Source: Leguminivora glycinivorella (lineage: Eukaryota > Arthropoda > Insecta > Lepidoptera > Tortricidae). From it: 64,000 nt of DNA. The stretch is taken from NCBI RefSeq assembly GCF_023078275.1, contig NC_062983.1, positions 15,245,001 through 15,309,000 on the forward strand, given 5' to 3'. The notes beneath the pieces are model-generated. The model was not told the origin of the DNA. It saw only the letters and a program-made list of their open reading frames with translations, and did not search any database. Shown one piece after another: positions 40,901-49,900 of the stretch (position 1 is its first letter; the number at the start of each line of letters is the position of its first letter). Made by a program: the position numbers and the translations under genes.

Positions 40901-43900
40901 TTAATTTTATTTCTATAGTGATCTGTGTGATAAAGGGCCTTATTGGCTAGCCCATCGTAAAGTTTCACTGTCATTTAGTAGTTTCATTCCTAGGATTATA
41001 AAGTGGTGTATGGTGGATGTAAATCTATAATACGAATTTTTTTATTATCTAGATAAAGAAGTCGGTTCATTATGTAGACAACAATTTTTTTTAATTTTTT
41101 TTTGTATAGAGAATGTATTGAACATTCATTGTAAGGTTGGATTCTTTTAATATAATCATAATTGGACATATAGTATCTAGTCTACCTGGGGTAGACATTA
41201 GAAAATTCAGAGCGGTGGATAAACTATTTTTCATTTTAGTTATTACAGTTAGCAGTGATATTTATTATTTATGCGTTATCATTTTTACATTATATAGGGT
41301 GGTATACTGTACAATATCGGTAATCACCAGTGCAGATCCTCGTTTCTAAGCATAACTTGGTCAGTATTTTGTTCTACAAAGATCGGAGTAGGGAGGGCCA
41401 CTATTTTGCTTAAGTGACTGTACTTACTTTTATAAATTTTTTGCATTTTATGCTATCAATTTTGCACTGAGGAATGTAATAATGAACAAAAGACAGGGAA
41501 ATTGAAAACAGGGTAGAACCCTTACAGTGATTGACTGTGAAATAAAAGATGTTTACATAAAATGTAACATTTTGTCCGTACGAACATTTTATTTTTAGTA
41601 CGTGCAGCAAATAATTTTCACACATTGTCAAATTGTTTGCGGTTAGTAATTACTTTAAAAAAATTAAATATTGATGAACGTAGGACTTCTTATAAATAAA
41701 ATAAAATTTTCTTTGTCCTCGAGTCAGGGAAGAGTGGAGTAAAATGGAATACGTAAACTTTTGAAGTTATTGTGTAATTTTTATTTCCATTTTTATTCGT
41801 TATTTTGATTACTTTTAAAAGCGTTGGCTTTCTGTTGAGATCGAGTGAAAGAGCGAATGAGGAAGTAAGAATGGTTACATTGTGTGTGTGTGTGTGAATA
41901 ATTTAGATATGACGAATGTTTATAGATGTAAGAATGTTTTGAATGGGATGAATGACTGAATGATGTGTGTCTTGAATTTTTTTTTTATAGAATGAGTGGA
42001 TTAATATAGACAGACAGCGCTGGAAAGTGGTCAAAACTAGTTTGGTCGGAATTTGCGGGGAATAAACAGCGGGGGGCCGAGGGAAACACATTAGCCATAA
42101 AAAGCTTATCGGTTAGGTTAAAATCCATTTGGATTCGACCCATTTCAAGGGTAGTTTTTCGTGGCTACTCACTCTACAAGGTAATAAGACCCATACGAAA
42201 AACACACACCTCATCTTGAATGCGATGTATTTGACAATCGACATATTTAAGGGCCGAAATCGTCTAGTGAGAACGAGGCTCTTTTCAATATTTGTTTCCT
42301 TGTTATTTGTTCAAATATGTGAAGTTTAGTATCATCAAATAATTTCTTCATTTGATCATGATATGGTACCGAGTTGAGGTACATGCTTATGTCATTTAAG
42401 GTTTGTTTTATAAAAAAAAAAAACATCCAAACAAATCTTAAGTCAGTATATTTTATTCAAGTATGAGACATGCGCCAAAACATGTGGCTGGAGTGATTAG
42501 GTAGAGAAATTGGTTTGAGTTCCGACAATGGAGATTGAAGGCTCTGGACTTATAATGAGAGCTCAAAAGGTTTCTTCGTAATTGCGTGGGAAGTTATTGT
42601 GAACTCGTTGAAATTATTACGATAATTATTCCGGTCCAACAGTGTGGATGGAATGAATATTCGCCGCGACCGGGGAACGAGCTAGCAAGAACGGGTTAAT
42701 AGGACCTATCAGATTCACAACCTGGTATCCCTGGCGATGCGTGGACTCTGAGAAAGGGGTTATCATGGTTCATTGTCGAGATTCTGATGAGCTGATTTCA
42801 AAACTGAGTCACTAGCAGTTGCATAGTATTGGAAAACACACCACACGATTAGAAATGGGGGGATATTTCCGACTGATCTAGAAATATTTTTCTTTTATTC
42901 TTTTATTCAATTTTATTGCTTCTTTTGCTAAGTGAGATTGGATTTTTTTACAAACCACTTTGTATTTTATAAAAGAAATCCAATCGGGGGCGAGTTGTAA
43001 CAGAACAAGCGTCTATGACGAGGAAATGGACTCGTTATTACATATAAAACTTACGGCGAATCAACTTTTCCTTGACCAACTTTTTGGTGCATATTTCCTT
43101 CGGGATTTCATTGAATATTTTAACAAATAATATCTTTGATGGTTTATCACATGTTTAGTCACGTCTTCACTCATAAAATTCACTATTATTTGGTGCAAAA
43201 CAGGTTGGAAAAACATATTTATCAACAAACTACATTCACATGGACGGAATACTGACACTGACAGTTGTCAACTGCATAGCGTTCCGATATTATGTCTTGG
43301 TTCCAATTACGAGTCAGAGAGGTAATAATGACTAATATTGATTATTATACTTCCTGAATATATCATTCAATGTAACATTTAGTAACAGATAAAATATTTC
43401 ATTGCGAAATTACTTACAAAATAAATAAGAATGTTCCACAAAATAATATTTAAGTAAAAATATTTGCGAATCGCTCCACTATTGGACTACATAGGTATCA
43501 ATATCAATAGCTCTGTCTCTCTCTAAAACACGTGTACTCGGCACGTGTTGATAAGCAAACATCCGTGTGTTAATCGTGAACTCTAATGCATAGGGCATAA
43601 GACTTAGTAAACAAAGCGCACGATTGAGTAGCCATCTTGTCGGAAGTCCGATGTCAGAAGTCGGAAGTCGAATGTCAGAAGTCGGAAGTCGGATGTCAGA
43701 AGTCGGAAGTCGAATGTCAGAAGTCGGAAGTCGAATGTCAGAAGTCGGAAGTCGGATGTCAGAAGTCGGAAGTCGAATGTCAGAAGTCGGAAGTCGGATG
43801 TCAGAAGTCGGAAGTCGAATGTCAGAAGTCGGAAGTCGGATGTCGGAAGTCGGAAGTCGGAGATAGAATCTATAAAAGGGTCGGAGCGAGCCGACGTGCG

Positions 43901-46900
43901 TCATTCTTAAAATATCTACAAGACTAACAGTGTTCTGGCTTTCGTGTGTTATACTGGTGAGTGAAGTTGTTCTGCTATTATTTCTCTGTTTGTTTTTACT
44001 TGGAAATTATTCTAAGTGATTGTAAACTTTGAAATTGTGTCTCTGTTTGATTGTGCGGGGACAATATCGTCGTACAGTTGAACTTAGACCTGTGGTGGAA
44101 TTGCTTTACTGTCAGTTGTGGGGTTAATTTAGTGTTCTATTTTATAGTGTAGTGTTACATTTAAATTGATGTGTATAGTGAAGTTTTCTGTGCTTTGTTT
44201 CATGAGTGCCGTCAAGCAATACAAAGACTGGGTCGATGTATGGCTGGTGTTTGGAGATAAGTCTGTGTTTGGTTTTGTAGGGAGTAATTCTTGCAAAACT
44301 AAGCTTAGATTATAGCACGTAAAGGAAACTTCACTCGTTTGTTTAGTTGGTCAGTAAAATTGAATTTAGTAATTTTCTATGGGGTTATTTTGTGAAAGTT
44401 ATAAGCCAGATCATTGTTTGTGACAGACTGTTGTCCGGCTAGGCGCTTCTTCCCTTACGGTGTCAAATAAGAGGCGTTTAGGGGTCTTTTTGTTCCAAGT
44501 GGAGGGCTTGGGCGCTTTTATTTACTTACAAAAGCGTATTTTCTCACCGGTCTCAAAGAGTCCAACTGTTAGATGGAAGTGAGGACTTTCACGATTGACG
44601 AAAGACATTAGGAGTAATCCTTGCTCACAGAAGTCGGCAGTATTTGAGGCTGGGGTCATATATATATATATATTTATTTACTCGGTGCTCTAGTCCATGC
44701 AGGCGTTGGTCGCTGGGGATTTCGGTTGTGATTGATCCATATCTAAGTAAAGTTTGATCGCAGCTGGGTCTCCCATGTGGCTGGTACTGGTGTGTCCTAG
44801 AATACTGGATATATACACGGATAGGGCGATCTACTCTCTGCTACCCTAGCCCGCGGGCAAGAGCAGAGGGGGATCAGAACACAAGCCTATAGGTTGCCTA
44901 TCTCAGCTTCGCTGGCTGAACTGTACAGTTCTAGTAGGGATACACTTGTACATATTCTGAACACAAGATCTATGGTAAGTGACGGTCTGTGTTTCAGATA
45001 TGCTAGAATAGGGAAAACGATAGGAATAGGGTAGAGTCACACACTATTTCTATGAAAGTAGAATTCTTTTATGATTGGTCTTAAATTATAATTGGTCAAC
45101 GTGTATTGTGGAGAAATAATTGAACTATTACTATTTATATGGTTTAAATGGACTTTAAATGTGGTGTTTACTATCTTAAAATATGTGGTAAAACTGGTAA
45201 TTTATAAAATCTCTTATTACTTAATTTATTTGAGTGAAATTAATAATTGTGGTAGCAATTTCTGATCTTTCGGTGTGGCTGCGGGACACTTAGTGTTGCT
45301 AACTGGTTTTAAAGGTAAATTCTATCAAGATGGTTAGGGAAACAAACTATTCTTTGGAATAAAAGGCATAGGTTTGTTATAGGGCCCAGTGGCATGCGAG
45401 CGCCGTCCACTGATGGAAAGTCAAAAGCTTAGAAAAGTTAGTAGACTTAGTTCTTATAAAAGTTAGCAACTGCTCGGTGTTTCGATAAAACATTAGAAAG
45501 ATCGAGAAGTTATGGTCTATTAGCAGTATTGGGGAAAGGGGGGTTTAGCTAGGGACAAGAAACAAAACAAAAAGGGGGTTAGTTTGTAGATAGATAGCCC
45601 TTCAGGCTTACTTGCTTAGGATCCTGATAAAGTGGTTTGATCAGGTCAGGGGTCCCATACCGCATCGCAAGCCCTTGCCCAAGCCGGGACCACTAATAAG
45701 GCGTAGCGGATGATTTCTAAAATATTTTTTTAATATTTATTTCATGTATGTTTCACTCACTAACTTTTATTCTAAAATTCCTTCATCACGTCATTAATTT
45801 TCTCTCTCATAACTTTCTAGGCCTAAATCTGATAAATTACTCTTCTATAACACTATATTATTATGCTACAATAACCTTTATTCTTCTTTAAAATATAAAT
45901 AAATAAAATTTTAAAAATTAGTCAAAAATACAGCTGATACTCATTAAAGGATCTAGGTTATCGCGGTTCACATCGAGGGGTTCAACTTATTCACGCTAGA
46001 CGATCACAAGGCCAAATTTACGGGGTATATTTAAAGGGGGGTTAGCTATACTGTTGGTTAGTCAAGTAAGTAAGTAAATAGGTAAGGTGAGCGGAGGTTT
46101 AGTTACAGCTACTGATTTTTATCCTAATATATCCCCGATTTTTATTATTTAGGCGAGATCCATAGTTAGTTCGGAAACACCCACCACGTTTGGTGTTTCG
46201 CGGCGGGTAGTCTTATGCATAACCTAATAGTTACAATAACTACTAATACATACCTACTATTTAGTTTCTTTATAGCATAGATAGATTATTCATTTCAATA
46301 TTCTTAACAAAATTATAAAAGTCAAATGAATATCTTAAAAATTGAGTATAACATTATCATTACGACGAGTAAAATTCTTAACTTAGTTATACCATTCCCC
46401 AATCCCAATGATTACTCACCACGATACTGTATCCAAGTCCATCGACCTGAATAGCTAGCAGCGCCTCCCGCGGCGAGACGCGCAACTAACAATAACCTAG
46501 TTACGCCACTCCCGCATAGATGGCGGTATCTACCTCACAGCGAAACGAATAACAAAGACACTTAGAACTTCGTCACTCTGATATTTCACCAGAACTATAA
46601 CTTTTTTAAAGAAGTTTTATATACGAGTTGGACGTATTTTGGCCATAAACTAGCTTCGTAAAGGTTAATTGCTCTCGACTCGGCTTTGCCAGCCGTAAAA
46701 TAATACAGCCCCACTTATCCCTGCTCCCACTTACCTATTTCGCTTTTTCAACTCTAATTATTTTCCTCCATCGCCTCCAATTTCGGGGTTCAGAGTACAA
46801 AGGCTCTTCAGCACTCGAGAATAGTGTTGGGTTCAGAAGCATGGAGCGTGTAGGGTTTTGCTTCAAGGCCTAATCTATTAAAAATGGGGTTATTCCTGAA

Positions 46901-49900
46901 ACGGGAATTTTGAAACTAACAAGTAAGTAAAGTAGAAGCGTAATATGCTTCAGGATCAGTAAACCAGGTATCATGGTGAGTGTTTCTGTAGCGTTAATGT
47001 TGCCAAGGGAGGTATGGAATGCTTCTGATGTAAAAATACACATAAAATAAATAGTGGGGACCCCGTTAAAGGCATATGTATTAAGAATCGTGTTTTAAAT
47101 TCTAATTAGAAAATAGTAAAACAATTAAAAAAAAAATTACCTCAATTTTATTTTGGGCAGGAAACGAAGTTAAATATTTTTGCGTTAATAATTTATTTCG
47201 ACTTTTCCTAATTAGCATTATTTCAATTCATGTTACATTTGAGCCATTTTGTTCAAATATTTCAGACGATGCACATTTTTTCATAGCCCTATTTATGTGT
47301 CCCACTCCAGAGCAAATCCTTTCTGATCCTCCCTGTGCAAAGCCATGCCAATCCCGAGGTTTTCCCGAGGGTCTACCTACGGTATGGAGTCCTTCAAAAA
47401 GGGAGTGTACAGATTTATAAAGGCTCAGCAACGCGCAAGTAACACCTTCGGAGTTGCAAGCGTCCATAGGCAACAGTGACTACTTACCATCAGGTAGAAC
47501 GTATGCTTGTTTGCCACCACGTGGTATCAAAAAATCCCACTGGAACAAATCCAAGTTATCCCACCATACCTTTCTCAGTCTGCCTTTGCCACAACACTGG
47601 GGGTGCCAGCTGGTGCCTATTTTGGCTCATCTGACATCATTCATCTGGCAGACATGTCCAGCCCATTCTGACCATGACTGTTATTTGCTTATAAAAATGT
47701 ACATATGACTATGGGTCTATTACTAATAAGTATACCTACATTAGGTAATATTTTATTTTCTTAAGTGAAGCGATGTAACTGACTGCCGTCCTACGCATCT
47801 TTTGATGTTTTAGGGAATATAAATGTACATATGGCCTACGTATTTGATATAGACAGGTATACTGTCTAATATCAAAACAGTACGTAGACCCCTGATTAGG
47901 TATATGTATATGTAGAACTAGAATAAAGAATTAGGACAATCATTCAATGTGGTTCAAATATGATTCAATTCGTGAGATCAATCTATTTTTTGGGGATGAT
48001 ACTAGATTAGGAAGAATACGCCACGACATACAGCCTGGCAAAACAGAGTAGACAATACTTAATAGGGGCGCCACCGTCTATGTAGTAAGCCGTTTTGCAT
48101 GTGGCGAATATTTTAAAAGGTTTTGTCAATTTTTTATGAGAACAGTTATGATAAAAAAAAATTTGTTCCATTTCTACTCTTTTTGACAAGCTGTGTTTTA
48201 TTTATTAGTAAATAGCATTGTTAAATTATAAAAACAAATAAAAATTTAGTTATAGTTTTTATTTGACCCTCGCCACGTTGCGGATTTTCAGCTGAACTAA
48301 TTTCTTTTACTGGCAAGGATTACTATTTGACACCCGTCGTCGAAAGTATGTCGAAAGTCATTGAATGTCAGTGATGTCAATATGAAGTAAATATTTTAAA
48401 TCTTCTAACGATTTTGTCGCAAATATGCCCAAAATAATATTTAAAAAAGTGAAAATAATTATACTGAACGTGATAAATAACTTACATGCCCCGGTACTGA
48501 CAGCTTATAGTGCAGTTCTCCTGTATTAATTAGTTGGTTTCGATTTAGCCTAATATTTTTTTTGTGTGTTTTTGTTTTGTGCTTAAGGTGTCTGTAGCTA
48601 TGTCGTGAAAAATATTTATAGAAATAAGGAGGCCGTTCCATAATTGCCACCGGTCCAAAACAAGGTCCCACGCAAAAAGAAAATAAACATCGACGACTTC
48701 GATTAAGGCACCAGATTCATGGATTTTAGGCTGTGCGGAAAGATGTAGCGAGTCTGAAACCTTTCTTATTAAATTTTGATTATCAAAAACCATGTTTTAA
48801 TTTTCTACAAATGTCAACGGATAACCAGTACACGCTGTCCCCAATACATATGACGTCGTACATTATTGCCATATGAAAGCGGTTTGTAGCGACACTCTTT
48901 CAGGGTCAAATAAAATCTTCTCAGGCTTTACATGAAGAAAATTTTACTCATCGCTGTCAAGTGAAGGCATAGTTTCTATTCCCTATTGTTCTTAGCTGAT
49001 GTTTGATTGCAGGCCGTACCGTTGCGATATATGTGGCGCAGCCTTCCGTCGTCCTTACGCTCGCACCGTCCACACCCTCATACACACAGGGGAAAAGCCA
49101 CATGAGTGCGATGTATGCGGGACCACTTTCAGGTAACTATGATTTGATGTACATACCTCTCTCTTAGTGGCTCATTATTGAAGATCGTGGTCACTGAAAC
49201 CCTTCGAACGGACAAACTGCTTCCATAGATTTCGGTCCGAAGTAGCTGTACAGCGCTGCCTTTTGTCGTTCGTAAGCCCCTACCGTTCACACCCTCATAC
49301 CATATGAGTGCGATGCCTCCTAGGCTGACTCAGTAACTGATCTGATCAGGTCATACTGATGCGATATTTGTGGACGGGTCATACTGCGATGTTATACATC
49401 CGTCACGCGACTCACGCGTTAACTAAACACTAGAAAAAGCCATACGAGTGTGATGTATGTAGTTCCACGAACAGGTAACAAATTTAAGGGTAAGTGCGTT
49501 TTCACATTAGCCTATCTGGACCTGGAGGACCGTTCTTCTTTATATTATTTAAAGGCGTCATATTTGACCTTTGACATCCTTTCTACATCCGACATCGGAT
49601 GGGATAATGTAAAAGAAAACACTACAATACTGTACGATATTTGTCAAGCTGCTTTTCACCGCTTTGCACCGTCCACGGCCTTATGCACACTGGGGAGGTC
49701 ACACCATGCCCAGGGAAACCATGCGGTATATAGTTTATTGTGCAATATATTTATGTGAGGATGCACTTCGTTCGTACGCAAAAGTAGGTATGTTTACATC
49801 TTCATTCTTACCAGCCCGCCTAGCCGAAGTGACAATCGTTCACGCTACTTGCCGTTCGAAACGCAGTCTGGCTCTGTCGCGCTACTACAGAAGAGACAAG

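Larger units (their letters stand above)
37734..42995 (+). other. internal region of the LTR element, no coding capacity
   Basis: It starts with two bases then TGGTTCCGTGCCCAAGGG (37736-37753), a PBS candidate whose tRNA was not identified. A hairpin follows. The rest is AT-rich with a LINE tail fragment at 39126-39190 (minus), ATCATC-type runs near 40795 and a short (TG)n at 41880. A purine-rich stretch with GGGGG ends at 42993, just before the 3' LTR, as expected of a polypurine tract. Confidence 0.8.
34616..46111 (+). mobile_element. coding-free LTR retroelement (LARD-like), 11.5 kb
   Basis: Two direct repeats of 3,114 and 3,112 bp begin TGTAAC and end GTTACA, flank 5,262 bp of internal sequence, and are bordered by GCTA on both sides (34616-34619, 46108-46111), a 4-bp target duplication. 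A PBS-like TGG block follows the 5' LTR. The LTRs differ by only a few single-base indels and substitutions, so the insertion is recent. No gag, protease, RT, RNase H or integrase can be read in any frame; the longest internal frame is about 70 codons. This fits a large retrotransposon derivative moved by another element's proteins. It lies in intron 8 of the zinc-finger gene, same orientation. Confidence 0.9.

Noticed and set aside
37734..42995. Hidden gag-pol or envelope in the LTR element's interior
   Set aside because: No frame over about 70 codons and no protease, RT, RNase H or integrase motif seen on either strand.
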